A stretch of DNA of 64,000 nucleotides from Cyprinodon diabolis (GCA_030533445.1 CM060065.1:48857964-48921963); one strand, 5' to 3'; numbered from the stretch's first letter, positions 35,263 through 46,708 are shown. Notes: a model not told the origin generated them from the letters alone. Program-made: numbers and translations.

Positions 35263-35323
35263 GGATCTGTTTGAGTCTTTGAAAACTGCCTTACAGGCAG
35301 TTTTCAAAGACTCAAACAGATCC
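35263..35323. repeat. Perfect 28-bp inverted repeat with 5-base loop
   Basis: The left arm 35263-35290 (GGATCTGTTTGAGTC, then TTTGAAAACTGCC) and right arm 35296-35323 are exact complements around TTACA. No transposon ends are evident. It could form a long hairpin in DNA or RNA. Its origin is unknown. Confidence 0.9.
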
Positions 35324-35859
35324 ATCACAGGATAGACAGGAAAAATAAACAATCTTTGAGCCAATTTAGTTTATTATTATTATTAGAACTGAAGAAAATG
35401 TAACAATATTATATACTGCTATAAAGCTGCCATTAGTATCCTAATATCCACTTGACAAATTGATACTACTATGACAACTAAATGATTGCATCTAAAAATA
35501 TAATTGCATTATTGATATTTTTATTCAATAGATGTGCATTTTTTTGGTAAGACTATGGACAACATCACACATACATAACCCCCCTGTCCCTTCGCTTACC
35601 TGGTTAAATGAAAAATTTAATAGAAAACTAATAAAAAAAATGTTAAAAACCTGCTTTTTTGTTTTTATTTTTTAACCATTGTCTGTTTTATGTTAATAGC
35701 CGTATAAAAAAACAAAAACTAAAGTTGCAAGCAGATCAGGGGAATCTAGATACATGCTAACATATCAATTAAAACAAAAATTGTCATTTAATAACAGTAT
35801 GATAAAAAAAATAAAATAATCCTCAGTTATCAGAACAGAAAGATTCAGTCTTGCTGCAG

Positions 35860-36330
35860 ATTCTCCATGGATTCTTTACTTTTGATTGAACCTCTCCATC
35901 ACATCATTCTTCCTCTGTTGTCCTGTGTTTAGCTCCATCCACACTCCCATCATTTACTGGTTCCCCTGTGTATTTTGAAGGAAAACATCCTTTAAACCTG
36001 ATGCTAAAGCACCACCATTTTCACAGTAGGGGTGGTGTCTTCATTTCAGTTCAGCTTTAGCCTCATCTGATTGGAGCATCTTATTCCTTATGTTTTGTGT
36101 TTCCTCTGCAGACCTGTTTGCAAATGTTGAGCACGACTTTAATGGATTTCTATTATTTTCTTCTTACCATCTTCCATAATAGCGATGTGTTGAAAGTGAT
36201 GTGTTGCTGAGGTTGCAGGAGGTTATGATTATTATTTGGAAAAACCTTTATCATTTGTCTCACACTTTACAATTATTTTGTGTTCATCGAGGCTATCACA
36301 TATCATTCCAGTAAAAAAGTGGTGTAACTC
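35860..36330 (-). mobile_element. Degenerate Tc1-like fragment
   Basis: The text GATGCTAAAGCACCACCATT, then CACAGTAGGGGTGGTGTC and CCTCATCTGATTGGAGC, is a decayed antisense copy of the Tc1 transposase middle region (KHGGGS block and the TTTCATCTGACC region). Frame lost. Confidence 0.55.
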
Positions 36331-36484
36331 GATAAAGTGTTAGAAAATTCAACAAGTTTTTGCAAAGTTCTGGCTGTTAGCTAGAGATACATTGACACAT
36401 AAATCTGATTAAATAAAGTATGTAAAACTAGGCAAACCCCAGATATTTTGTAGTAAAACTACAAAAATATCATATCATATCTAA

Positions 36485-36955
36485 GATTATTAAGGTGTGC
36501 AGTAAGATCACGGGTGTTCAACAGATAAACATGACTGAAACGTATGAAGATCAGGTAATCAGGAAGGCTGAGTCCATTTTGGATAATTATACCCATCCCC
36601 TACATAACGAATTTCAGTTTCTACCCTCCGGTTCCCGTTTTAAATACCCACCAGTTCGGACCAACAGATACAAACACTCCTTTATTCCCTCTGCTCAGAT
36701 AGCCATATGTTGCATGCATTCAGGCCGATGCTCTCATTTGCACATATTTATTTACTTTTTATTATTTTTTTACATTTCTGTCTCTTTTATCCACCTTACT
36801 TTTATCTTTTTAAATATGTATGTGTTTCTTGTGCTTCTTTTATTTTTTTTATCTGTGATTTGTGAACATGTGTGTGAAAGTTGTACTACTACTGCACAAA
36901 AATTGCCCATACTGGGACAAATAAAAGCTACTGAACTGAACTGAACTGAAAGTAA
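36485..36955 (+). mobile_element. LINE C-terminal remnant with CTGAA tail
   Basis: One frame reads RKAESILDNYTHPLHNEFQF, LPSGSRFKYP and TNRYKHSFIPSAQIAI, a block commonly found at the end of fish LINE ORF2. The 3' end is GGGACAAATAAAAGCTACTG plus (AACTG)n. The 5' part is missing. Confidence 0.6.
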
Positions 36956-37421
36956 GTAAGCAAAAGGTGTTTATAAAGCGCTTTGCACAGATAAAAATCT
37001 GCAGATGTACGAAAAATAAACAGAATAGACAACATGGTATGAGTTACATACAGTAAACAACCTCTCTCAGAGACCTTGTAGCCTTGCAGCTCTGAGGCCT
37101 GAATGGATGAAACTCAGCAACGATAAATCAATATATGTAAAAGGGAATGAATAGGAGAGAGATTTCTTCCCACCACACTTTGCCTTTGAAAACTGACTAC
37201 ACAGTCGACCATATGTAGAAACAGAGGCAAGTCTTTCCACAATCTGGGAGCTAAAGCCTGATTTTCTAGAGCGAGTTTGGGTTGAAAAGGGTTGAAAACA
37301 CAACGCAACAAAATTATGTAAACCACTATTGTTTTCCAGCACTAGAGACATACTTGGATGGTCCAACACTTTTAATCTCCCTTATTTCAGTGAATCTAGA
37401 CTAAGTACTAACAGATCAACC

Positions 37422-37694
37422 CAATGGCGCCACCCGATGGTGGCCAGCGGTGGCAATGCCCTAGCCATTCCAGTGGCCATCCCACTTGCCATTGTAAATT
37501 GTAGTTTAGCATTTCATCCCATTATGCACAGCCAGCGACATGACATTAATAATCACTCAATAAACCAAGATATGAGTAGATGTTTACTTCAGTCAGTTTA
37601 CCACAGAAGTAGATTCAAACCCTGAAATTATGGCTTTTAGATTTTTAGAGGCCCCGTCTGGCCACCCCTGTGAAACTATCTGTAGGCGCCACTG
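37422..37694. mobile_element. Probable hAT-type MITE
   Basis: Ends AATGGCGCCACCCGATGGTGG and (read inward) CAGTGGCGCCTACAG share the GTGGCGCC core. Flanks ATCAACCC and ATTAACCC match at 7 of 8 positions. No ORF of note. Confidence 0.5.
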
Positions 37695-38070
37695 ATTAAC
37701 CCCCAACCCCTCAGCCTCTGCAGCACTTGTACCTCTGTTTTCAGAAGACGTCTTTTAGATGCAACATTGAACATGTGCATGAAATGTCTCAGGTCAACCA
37801 TGGATAGGCTTGTTCTGAAGTATGAAGACAACAAATGTAAAATTATTGTGAAAAATAAAGAAAATCACTGGAAAGACCTTTAGACACCCTGATTTTTAAT
37901 TTTCAACATTGACTATAAAAACCCATCGCAATTGAACTATGAAACAGATTATAATCTATTTCTGTGAAGGTAGTTGGTGGAACATCTTTTCTCAAGCACA
38001 TTAGTACTCACTGTTATCTTTTTTTTTTTTTTTTTTTAGTTTTACAAAATATGACCAGAAAACTGTAATG

Positions 38071-38262
38071 CAGGGGTGTCAAACTGGTTCCAGAAAGGGC
38101 TGTGTGGCTGCAGATTTTCAGCAGACTTCGTTCATCTCATCAAGTCGTCATTTGCAGATTGGACTCACTTGATTATATGACTGGAGTCTGCTGTGCCATT
38201 GTTTGGATGGACAGAAAACCTGGAGCCACATGCCCCTTTCTGGAACCAGTTTGACATCTCTG
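38071..38262. mobile_element. hAT MITE with perfect 8-bp target duplication
   Basis: Ends CAGGGGTGTCAAACTGGTTC and (read inward) CAGAGATGTCAAACTGGTTC are inverted repeats extending to about 30 bp. CTGTAATG flanks both sides exactly (38063-38070 and 38263-38270). 192 bp, non-coding. Confidence 0.88.
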
Positions 38263-39084
38263 CTGTAATGCATGTGTATGCATGTGTATGCATGTGTATC
38301 CCCCCCCCCCCAGTAAAACTGGTTGCCGTTTATGTTTTTCCCCTCTGCATCATCCCAACCACTTCTATTCTGCCTCACACATTTCAGATGATCCAAATAA
38401 CAGGATGCATCGTTACAGCAATAAAAATAGTTTTTGTAGAATAAAGAGACGAGCTTCTGTACTTCTTCTGCAGCTTTTGCACCATTTACCACATTTACCA
38501 CCCTGCATCCTCCCACATTGCTCCAATTTCTCAGTTTGGCTTCAGTTAGATGATGACAAAAACCAAAATATTTCCATAGAGTAAGTGCTCAGTGGGTGTT
38601 GGTCTCATTATCAATACATTTAAGACACAACAATTGCTCAGTAACAACTTCAGTAAAGAAAACTTTTTAAAATAAAGTATAAAAAACATTTTTTTTATCT
38701 TACAAATCAGAGTTAACCTGAGTAGATTCATATGTTCTTATTTCTTTTAACCACATTAGAGATTCCACTCTATGTAAGACTTTAGAGTCAGATATGTCAG
38801 ATTAGATTATTTATTATTACCTCTGAAGCTACATGTGGCATTTCTACCTGACTTACAGCATATTTCTTTGCAGACCCAAACCCCTCAAGGATTATTCATT
38901 TAGGTCGTAGAGTCATGATTCATCCATAAGTACAATGTTTGCTGATAAATAAGTGGAAAACATCTTAAAGTAAATGTATTTCCTTAAGAGGCATTATCTC
39001 ACACAGTATAAAAATCTAGCTTTAGTACAGCACATTTATTCTGTAGGTTTAAGTATTTTTAATTCACTTAAATTTAAAATTCTC

Positions 39085-39500
39085 TTTCTTTCATGTAAAG
39101 CCCTAAATAACCAAACTTCATCTTATATCTGATTATTCCTTTTGTTCTTAACAGAGGCAGATCTTCTAGTTATCAGGCCTCTCTCCTGTGGAACCAACTA
39201 CCAGTTTTAGTCAGTTTTAGTTTTTTGAGGCAGACACCCTGTCAACTTTTAAGGCTAGGCTTAAAGCTTTGCTTTTTGATAAAGCTTATAGTTAGAGTGG
39301 CTCAGGTTATCCTGAGCTATCTCTATAGTTATGCTGCTATAGGCTTAGACTGCTGGAGGACACAGGGACAATTTTTCCTCATTCTGCTTCATTCTATCTC
39401 TATTCTCCCATTCAGCACATTATGCAGTATTTTTTTAGTTCAACCTCTAACTTTATGCTCTGCTCCTTTTCATCATAGTAGCTTCATTTGGTCTCTGACT
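39085..39500 (+). mobile_element. LINE ORF2 end and proximal 3' UTR
   Basis: A broken frame resembles the C-terminus of an L2/CR1-like LINE: NRGRSSSYQASLLWNQLPV, then a Lys/Leu-rich end near LLFDKAYS. It is followed by the GCTGCTATAGGCTTAGACTG 3' UTR also found at 33.8 and 45.8 kb. This links the repeated 3' ends of this window to one LINE family. Confidence 0.55.
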
Positions 39501-40054
39501 TCTGAAAGGAAATGAAAATCCCATGATGACACAGCTTCTAAATCCCTTCATGACAAATGTTTTAAGATTTTGTTTTACACTATACTTAATTTCTCTAAGT
39601 TTATGCATGTATAATTGCCTAATTTGAGCTCAGCACAGAGGAAAATACCCAGGATGAAGAGGGAGGTTAAAGTAGCAAAGACCGTCATTGAGTCGAGGGT
39701 CAGCAGTGTTTTCCATCCTAACATCACAGAGATAATCATGTTGAGGTTATACTCTGCAGGAACTTTAAAGGTCCCATATTATGAAAAATTCGCTTTATAA
39801 ACATTTTATAACAGTCATGTGTCCATTTGTGCTCCAACTGCTGTGTTTCAAAATCCCTCTGAGCTTTTCTTAACAGGACATCAGCAGAAATTCTGATTGT
39901 GTGCTTGTGTTTCTTTTGTTAGTTCGGTTGGTTAATCACAGCAGATGAAGGCCGTAGAACCTCAGGCTGACTATTGAGTGTACTTCTTTGTTTACTGAAA
40001 GGTTGTTTACAGTTTAGGGTTTCAAAAAGGGATAGTTCTGTATTTAAAAGCAAT

Positions 40055-40347
40055 CACTGCAAAAAAATCTAAATCTAGATAAGTCAATTTTTTCTTAAAA
40101 TAAGTGCATTTGTTCTTGAATTGAGGAGGTAAAAGAGACATTTTGCCAATGGAGCGAGACAATTTACATTTAAAATAAGAAAACACAATTGCATTGTCTT
40201 ATTTCAAGTGCATTTTATCTAATTATCTTATTCTAAGACTAAAACTACTCATTCCATTGGCAAACTGTCTCATTTACCTACTCAAATTTAGGGTAAATAC
40301 ACTTAATTTAAGAAATTTTTACTTATTTCTAGATCATTTTTCCAGTG
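40055..40347. mobile_element. Palindromic MITE, CACTGCAAAAA end
   Basis: Complete: starts CACTGCAAAAAAATC and ends ATCATTTTTCCAGTG. Flanks (AT and TA) do not match. Confidence 0.7.
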
Positions 40348-40558
40348 TATTGCTGAGGGGCCTCATCGTTAATATTTTGTATTTTCAAATATAGCATAAT
40401 TTTATACTACAAAATGGAGAAGTTTGCTTTGGAAAGATGATGAAGCTTTTCAGAAACAAAGACTTCAGCTCCGTTTAATAAAAAGCAGAGCTGAATTATT
40501 TTGTGGAACATCCAAATATTGCCTAAAGTGCGGGATCATTTTCTTTTCCAAAGGCCCT

Positions 40559-40816
40559 CACTGGGAAAAATCATTTTTTCTTAAAATAAGTGAATTTGTT
40601 GTTGGATTGAGGAGGTAAAAGAGACATTTTGCCAATGGAACAGGACAATTGACACTTATAATAAGAAAACACAGTTGCATTGACTTATTTCAAGTGCATG
40701 TTATCTAATTATCTTGTTTTAAGAGTAAAAATACTCATTCCATTGGCAAACTGTCTCATTTACCTACTCAAAATAAGGGTGAATACACTTTTACTTATTT
40801 CTAGGTTTTTCCAGTG
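40559..40816. mobile_element. Palindromic MITE
   Basis: Starts CACTGGGAAAAATC, ends GGTTTTTCCAGTG, and is flanked by CT on both sides, a candidate 2-bp duplication. It lies 211 bp from the preceding copy in the same orientation. Confidence 0.7.
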
Positions 40817-41469
40817 CTGAAACACTTGTTAAAGTAGTGATATTATAAACTGCTGAGAAAACTATATGGAAATCAGGTGGGATGTAACTGGTTTCTGATC
40901 ACTAAGATTATCCCAAATTTGGCTTCATCTATGGAGATATTGTTCACCAGAAACCAGATAAATATTATTTAATCACCTTCCAAGGCTGAGTATGTTGAGT
41001 CACAGGCAGGACCTCTGACTCTGAATGATCTGGACAATCTTTAACATCGAGGATAGCTGTGTTTGTATCATTATGCTGCTGCAATAAGAACGCTTTTTGA
41101 CACTTCTTGATCAGGGAGGCCATTTAATTTGTCTGTCACCATGTGACTGAGCAGAAGACGGACACAGGAACCATCTTTCAAAGTGTATTTTTGCAAAACC
41201 TGGTGGAAAGTGTCAGATAAAACAGACAATACTGTGTTGTTACAATACAAGTGATACAGGATAAAGATGCTGTGTACAAAAATATGAAGACGGCTGAGAT
41301 GGTGTGATGGCTTTGAAATGATGAGACATGGCTTTGGCAGATATAAATAGGTGTTTCTTCTTTGTTTAAGGAAGGATTACAGGCGGTAAGCGGAGGGAAT
41401 ATTGCTTCCAATGTTTCTCACCCTGAGAAGTTCAGAAATTATTCAGTCAATCTGCTTTGTAGCAAAAAA

Positions 41470-41752
41470 CACACAGACAAAAAAAGAGACCACGAGGCAG
41501 GCGGTCATTCTGTCACATTGCATCAGATAAGGAATAACTGATTGTACTGCAGTTAGGATTTAATAATGTCCCATGTTTTATTTAAAGATTTTCCAGATGC
41601 TCAGATCAAAACTGTGATCTGTAAAGCAGGAAAAACTCAGAAAAGAAAAAAAAGTAGAAACATAATTTAAGGAAAATGTGTGGATTAAATCCATTGTTTT
41701 ATTTGCATAACAAGTGTCCCTGCTGCATTTGTCCCGATGTCCATGTCGTCTT
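41470..41752 (-). other. mef2a: mef2a proximal 3' UTR with candidate poly(A) signals
   Basis: This is unique-looking sequence downstream of the mef2a stop. Two AATAAA hexamers on the minus strand (plus 41698-41703 and 41577-41582) could end short transcripts. No GU-rich element was clear, and MEF2 genes often have long 3' UTRs, so the real end may be further left. Confidence 0.4.
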
Positions 41753-42089
41753 TTATGTCACCCAGCTGTCCATTCTCATCCGTTTCACCGTGGGGCTTTC
41801 CCTGCCCTCTGACCGGCCTGCAGGGAGCAACAGGAGGTCTGGACGTCGTCTCTGCTGACGCTCCTCTCGGTCGCTGCCGTCTTCGTGGGAGCTGCAGGAG
41901 GAGCTGACGCTGCCGGTGGGAGACCTCCCCAAGTCAGCCCGGGTGGATGAAGAGGCAGAAGAAGAAGGAGGAGGAGGTGCGGCGAGGTGGGTCATGTATC
42001 CAGGCTGGGTGAGGTGGTCGCGTGGAGGAGAGATGGGCTCAGCTTTGATGTTGATGTTGGTGTGGACAGAAAGACTGGAGCCTGCTGAT
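41753..42089 (-). CDS. mef2a: mef2a terminal coding exon: phospho-SUMO switch, NLS, stop
   Basis: This 337-nt terminal segment (1 nt, 111 codons, TAA) has acceptor TGTGTTCGTAG. It encodes NINIKAEPISPPRD, matching the MEF2A phospho-dependent SUMO motif (I-K-x-E-P-x-S-P; Lys403 and Ser408 in human). It continues through a Pro/Ser stretch, GRSPTGSVSSSCSS with DGSDRE, and ends ESPTVKRMRMDSWVT, the C-terminal nuclear localisation signal. Expected downstream 3' UTR features are present: AATAAA occurs on the minus strand about 50 bp after the stop (plus 41698-41703) and again at 41577-41582. Most of the glutamine and proline-rich part of mammalian MEF2A is replaced by a short PPPPSSSASSS run. Confidence 0.95.
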
Positions 42090-42573
42090 CTACGAACACA
42101 CAGAGATGGAAGAGGCAGCTGTGAGAGCGCCACCTGGTGGCAAACATCGCTACACGTTCTGCCCTGTTTTATCCGCCTTGCTGAAACTGAATGAATCAAA
42201 GCTTTATCTAGTCAGCATAACTTTGCTGTGGTTGCTTAAGAAAATATCAGAAATGTATACTTTGGATAAAGTTCTACGTCAACTCTAAACCAAAAAGTAA
42301 AGCATTTCCAGTGGTAAAAGTTCACACATTTGTTACTTAAGTAAAAGTATAGATACTGCAGTTTAAAAACACTCTGGTAAAAGTTGAAGTATCAAGTTGA
42401 CCTCTTTACTTGGTGTATTCTCATTATCGGTTCGTATGAAAGCGTACGAAAAGTTATGCACAGTAATTTCGTACGTTTTTTTCGTCGTGTTTTTACGTCT
42501 TGCATCGAGACAAGATATCCTTGCGCATGCGCATCTTACGCACCATTCGATAACATAGAATTTAACATAGAAT

Positions 42574-42600
42574 TAACCCTAACCCTGACCCTAACCCTAA
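42574..42600. repeat. Short interstitial telomere-like repeat
   Basis: Four CCCTAA-type units with one variant (CCCTGA). It lies within the TIR element, so it was carried there by transposition and is not a chromosome fusion scar. Confidence 0.85.
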
Positions 42601-42772
42601 GATACAAAACAGCAAGCAACCTAGTGAGAGACATGAAGAAGTAATTATTGCACTATTTTTCCCAGTTTTACGTCCGTCCGCGGATCAGCTTTTTTCGTCT
42701 GTCTGGCTGTGCATGCGCACTGATCTGTTTTTTCTAGGAAAAACGTCCAAAACGTACGAAATACTGTTAAAT

Positions 42773-43063
42773 ACTGGGCGACAGTGGCGTTGGATGTAGG
42801 AGTTTGCCCTGAAATCGAAGGGTTGACGGTCGTTGTGTCCTTGGGCAAGACACTTCACCTGCATTGTCTACTGATGGTGGTCAGAGGGCCCGGTGGCGCC
42901 AGTGTACGGCAGCCCCGCTTCTGTCAGTGAGCCCCAGGGCAGCTGTGGCTACAATGTGGCTTGCCACCATCAGTGTGTGAGTGAATGAATGTAGTGTAAA
43001 GCTCTTTGGTCAAGTCTCCTGACTTGAATAAAGGCGCTATATAAGTACATGCCATTTACCATA
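42773..43063 (+). mobile_element. tRNA-derived SINE of the AFC-like type
   Basis: Head GGGCGACAGTGGCGTTGG, then TTGGGCAAGACACTTCACC, GTGTGTGAGTGAATGAATG and the tail AAGGCGCTATATAAGTACATGCCATTTACC. These blocks match the AFC-like SINE type first known from cichlids and common in related fishes. It is inserted in the TIR element. Confidence 0.7.
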
Positions 43064-43757
43064 ACATTTCATACGAACTGATAATGAGAATATGTTGCTT
43101 TACTTCAGTAAAAGTGAAAAAGTATGCGCTTAAAGTATAAAGTAACCTTTAAAAAAACAGCCAGATGCCACTATATGAATTGAAAGCTCAATTTTTTGAC
43201 TATTTCTAAAAATTCTTAGAGATAGGGCCGAGGATGAGGGAGGTCTTGTTGGTCTCCGTCTCCCGATACGCTCTCACGCGTGTCCGACCTTTTAGACATT
43301 TCAGCATCTTTTTCTGAATCCCACATTGTAGCATGGCATAGACAATTCACGTTAGCAGTTTGAAGAACACCTGCTTGCTTCTGATGATTTCCTTTAGCTA
43401 ACCAATGAGTGTTTGCGTTATATGACTCATCCAATCACACTAGTTTTCTCTAGATGTGGATGGAGCCAATGATCTGCATTGGATGGAGCACATGACGGGA
43501 AATAAATATTTAGAAACAATAACCGAAGCCAAGAGTAACGAGTAACGTTTGTTTTAAAAATGTAAGGAATAGAAAGTACAGATACTTGTGTGAAAATGTA
43601 ATGAGTAGGAGACAGAAGTAGGAAGAAAAATAAGTAATGGAGTAAAGTATAGATGCCTAAAGTGTACTTAAGTCACAGCTTAAAGCCAAACAGTTTGCCT
43701 TAAAACTGATCTGTTCAAACCAACAGCGGTTCAGGTAGAAAGCTCTGTGTTACTCAC

Positions 43758-43854
43758 CCCAAGGAGCTGAGCTGGTGCTGCTCCCAAGCTGTCATGGAGC
43801 CCAGGCCCGCGGCCGAGCTGAAGCCCGCCATGTCTGCACTGCTCAGGGAGTAAT
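43758..43854 (-). CDS. mef2a: mef2a exon, DYSLSSADM segment
   Basis: This 97-nt exon (2 nt, 31 codons, 2 nt) has acceptor CTGTTGGCCAG and donor GTGAGT. It encodes YSLSSADMAGFSSAAG then LGSMTAWEQHQLSSL, aligning with MEF2A DYSLTSADLSALQGF...LGQVSAWQQHHLG. The leading Asp codon is split across the previous junction (G|AT), and the last Gly codon is split with the terminal exon (GG|A). This confirms the order of the exons. Confidence 0.92.
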
Positions 43855-44091
43855 CTGGCCAACAGAGGGATAGAATATAAATACTCTCAGTCAGCCGTTT
43901 TATTTTGGTCCAAAAGCTTTTCAGAATATATTTTTACTCCCAGAACTCCTCATTTTATCCCATTAAAGCAAAAAACCTTAATGTGTTTTATAATGACTTT
44001 TTGTAAACAGAACAACACTGAAAAGACAGTAAATGTCAAATATATTTGACATATCATTTTCACAATATTTTATATAACATACCGTAAATTC

Positions 44092-44805
44092 TCTAATATT
44101 GGCCTGTATTCCATTAGCGGCCGGGTCTCTAATAATGGCCTGTCTGGCTGTCGGCGGAGGTAAATAGTGGCCGGACTCTTATACAGGCCGGGGCTATAAT
44201 TAAAACCAACGATGTTCCTGGGCAGTCCTCAACAACTTGTGATAGTAACATACAAGTACCACAGGGGGGCAATGTTTGCTAACAAATACAAGCCATTAGC
44301 ATGGGAAATCCCATCCTTACACGGAGGTAACCAGGCAGCGTTAAAATTACAGATTTTCGTTGTTCTAAATTTACCTTGAAATATACGATACTGGTAGCCA
44401 ACTTCCACTTAGCCTTCCTCAAATATAATTTCGCTATGATGGCAGAGCAGTTTCCATTCATTTTTTTTAAAACTTTGTTTCGCAAGTCAGTTTGCCCAAG
44501 ATTCCACTCTGTCTTTTTTTTTTGTTTTTTTTGTATTGCCGTTCAGAAAAATTGCAGCTGCTGGAAGATGTCTGAATAATGTTCTGTATACCGTTATGGT
44601 AACTGTACTTTTTCAATAAATGAACCTAGTATTTTATAGGTTCAAAGAGACACAAAATCTGTTTTTTATTCATTCCACTGGTCGTCTGTTTTGATCAAAT
44701 AGAAATAGAGGCCTGCCTCTAATTCTGGCCTCCTTCCAATAATGGCCTGGACCAAGATGTACCTGAATGAAATAAAAGCCCCGGCCTATATTAGAGGATT
44801 TACGG
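44092..44805. mobile_element. TA-flanked inverted-repeat element (mef2a intron)
   Basis: The ends CCGTAAATTCTCTAATATTGG and (read inward) CCGTAAATCCTCTAATATAGG are inverted repeats. TA occurs on both sides (44090-44091, 44806-44807). The interior has repeated AATGGCC/GGCCTG words. 714 bp, no transposase frame. Probably Tc1/mariner-like by its TA sites. Confidence 0.65.
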
Positions 44806-44972
44806 TATTTAAAGATGTTAAGTCTATTACTGTCAACCCCCCTTTTACTCGTTTAACCCTAAATAAATTATTCAGAGGGCATCTAACTGGAGCAGACAGT
44901 GAACCTGTTGGTAAATTAATGTCAGACACAGACACAAGCATCATGGGGTTCAAAGAATACAGCAGAGGGTCC

Positions 44973-44999
44973 GGGGGGGGGGGGGGGGGGGGGGGGGGG
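44973..44999. repeat. Poly(G) tract of 27
   Basis: An uninterrupted G run on the plus strand (C on the mef2a sense strand), within a mef2a intron. It has strong potential for G-quadruplex structure and sequencing error; its true length should be checked. Confidence 0.9.
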
Positions 45000-45169
45000 A
45001 AGAAGTCCAAAGCAGGGTGAGATCTATCAGAGCCATCTTACAGTACAATCTATCATCTGGAGGAGGAAAGAAAAATGGCACAAATGCAAACTGACTTGGA
45101 TATGGTTATTTCTCTAAACTGAGAGGCGAGGCGGGAGCATAGTTAATCTGAGAATCAGAGGTTCCTTGT

Positions 45170-45660
45170 TACTCTGGAGGAGCTGTAAAGATCCAGAGCT
45201 CAGGTGCAAGAATGTAACCATACGAAAATTGTCAGTTTTACACTCCACAAATCTGGGCTTTATCGGCTTGAAAACAAGCTGGGGTTTACAGCCATCATGT
45301 TATCCTTGCTGTAACATGATGGTGGCAGCATCATGCTTTGAAATAATTTTGTTTTTTGGAAGTGACAAGAAATGAGTGTGAGATAAAAAAATGGAAGGAG
45401 CTCAATAAAGCGCAGCCCTGAATGAAAAAAAGAAATATTGACATAACCCTTTAAACAACTTTAAACAGCTGGATCAGACCATGTGTTAGGATGGATCTAG
45501 ACTTTCCACCAAACGGTTCCTATAAATGAACCTGTTTAAGTTGCTGTCTAAAGAAGATGGGAACAATTTTCCGCCTTTAGACGTGTAAAGCTAGTAGAGA
45601 ACTACTCAAACAGACCAGCTGCAGTCAAAGATGGTTCTTAAAAGTACTGAATATTTCATT
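45170..45660 (+). mobile_element. Degenerate Tc1-like fragment
   Basis: ACATGATGGTGGCAGCATCATGC is the HDGGSIM-type block of Tc1 genes in sense orientation, followed by AAAGCTAGTAGAGAACTACTC (the end region). Many frame breaks. Confidence 0.6.
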
Positions 45661-45789
45661 GTTGACCAAAAAGAGTTGGAAAACAAGAGTTTCTGGTATT
45701 TTATGATCATGAGCTGCTTTATATAGGTCTATCAATAAAAATATTTAAAATATAACAATAAAGATTGTGGAAACCTTTTCAGCATGTCT

Positions 45790-46470
45790 ACTTCTAAGGG
45801 TAGGCTGAAAACTTTCCTTTTTGATAAAGCTTTTAGTTAGAGTGGCTCGGGCTATTATTAGCTATCTGTTATGCTGCTATAGGCTTAGACTGCTGGAGGA
45901 CATAGGGTCCCCTTTTCTTCATTCTGCTTCATTCTATCTCTATTCTCTCACAGTAGCTTCATCTGGTCTGTTCCTGTTTGGCTGTGACTCCATCCTGGAG
46001 AGAAATATCAGCTGTGCTGCTGCCATCAACACCTTCGTTTATAGATGTTGGAGCTTGGTCTATTTTTTAGTGTAGTGCTGTTTCTCTGACTGTAACTGGT
46101 TAGATTTGCTCTCTTTTATCCTGCGATATGGTGGCTCGGAGCTTTTGCAGGTGCCTTTTGTATCTCTGCTTCTTTCTCCTTGAACCCCAGTCGGCCTCAG
46201 CAGATGGCCGCTCACACTGAGTCTGGTTCTGCTGGAGGTTTCTTCCAGTTAAAAAGGACTTTTTTCTCCCCACTATCGCTACAAGTATTCTTAGTGTGAG
46301 GGATTGCCTTCAAGCCAATGAGTCGATGCAAACAACTGTTTTTTTTTTTTTTAAATAGAAATTTTTGCACCAATCTGACAGTTTGACGTGGTTGAATTGT
46401 CTCTGTAAAATGCCCTGAGATGAGGAGTGGTTTGAATAGGCGCTATATAAATAAACTGAATTTAATTTAA
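45790..46470 (+). mobile_element. LINE 3' end, longest copy
   Basis: It begins with a coding remnant (AAAACTTTCCTTTTTGATAAAGC) and continues GCTGCTATAGGCTTAGACTG, CCTTGAACCCCAGTCGGCC and CACTATCGCTACAAG, ending GGCGCTATATAAATAAACTG plus AATTTAATTT tail. The mef2a exon at 46582 lies only 110 bp away. Confidence 0.7.
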
Positions 46471-46581
46471 CAACTTAAGTAACCTTTAATAATGTATAAA
46501 AGTGAAGGTAGCCTACATATACAATTATTACTACCAGTAGGAGGCACAAATGAAAAATGAAAAACCCAAACAAACAGGTAC

Positions 46582-46708
46582 CGCTGTTGTAGGCAGAGCT
46601 GATGCTGGAGTAACCCAGACCCTGATGGGTCAGACTGGGAGTGGTGATGGAGACCACTGGGGTGGAAAGAGGCTGAGTGGTCTGACTGCTGCTCAGCCTC
46701 GGATTATT
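46582..46708 (-). CDS. mef2a: mef2a exon with p38 phosphorylation threonines
   Basis: This 127-nt exon (42 codons plus 1 nt) has acceptor TTTTTTTTCCAG and donor GTACCT. It encodes NNPRLSSSQTTQPL then TPVVSITTPSL, which aligns with MEF2A TPVVSVTTPSL. The two threonines of this block are the known p38 targets (Thr312 and Thr319 in human) that raise transcriptional activity, and both are kept. The exon starts directly at NNPRLSSSQ (human NTQRISSSQ), so the acidic SEEEELEL beta segment that can precede it is not encoded here, and none was seen in the 2.3 kb intron upstream. Confidence 0.93.

Larger units (their letters stand above)
42418..43090. mobile_element. TIR element with telomere-like core, split by a SINE (mef2a intron)
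   Basis: Ends TTCTCATTATCGGTTCGTAT and (read inward) TTCTCATTATCAGTTCGTAT are 24-bp inverted repeats with one mismatch, flanked by TA. Inner ACAGTAATTTCGTACG and its partner continue the symmetry once the inserted SINE is removed. The core has GCGCATGCGCATC and a telomere-like block. No transposase. Confidence 0.75.

Noticed and set aside
35263..35323. Candidate microRNA precursor
   Set aside because: The perfect stem without bulges and 5-base loop is unlike typical animal precursors, and no conservation can be shown. Reported only as an unusual inverted repeat.
36495..36944. 149-codon ORF as a host gene
   Set aside because: The first half is a LINE ORF2 C-terminal block, and the rest is hydrophobic translation of a T-rich 3' UTR.
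42574..42600. Telomere fusion scar
   Set aside because: The telomere-like units lie inside a transposon with clear inverted ends, so transposition explains them.
44742..45020. 92-codon ORF crossing the poly(G) tract
   Set aside because: Starts inside the TA-flanked element and runs through the G run as poly-Gly; no gene evidence.
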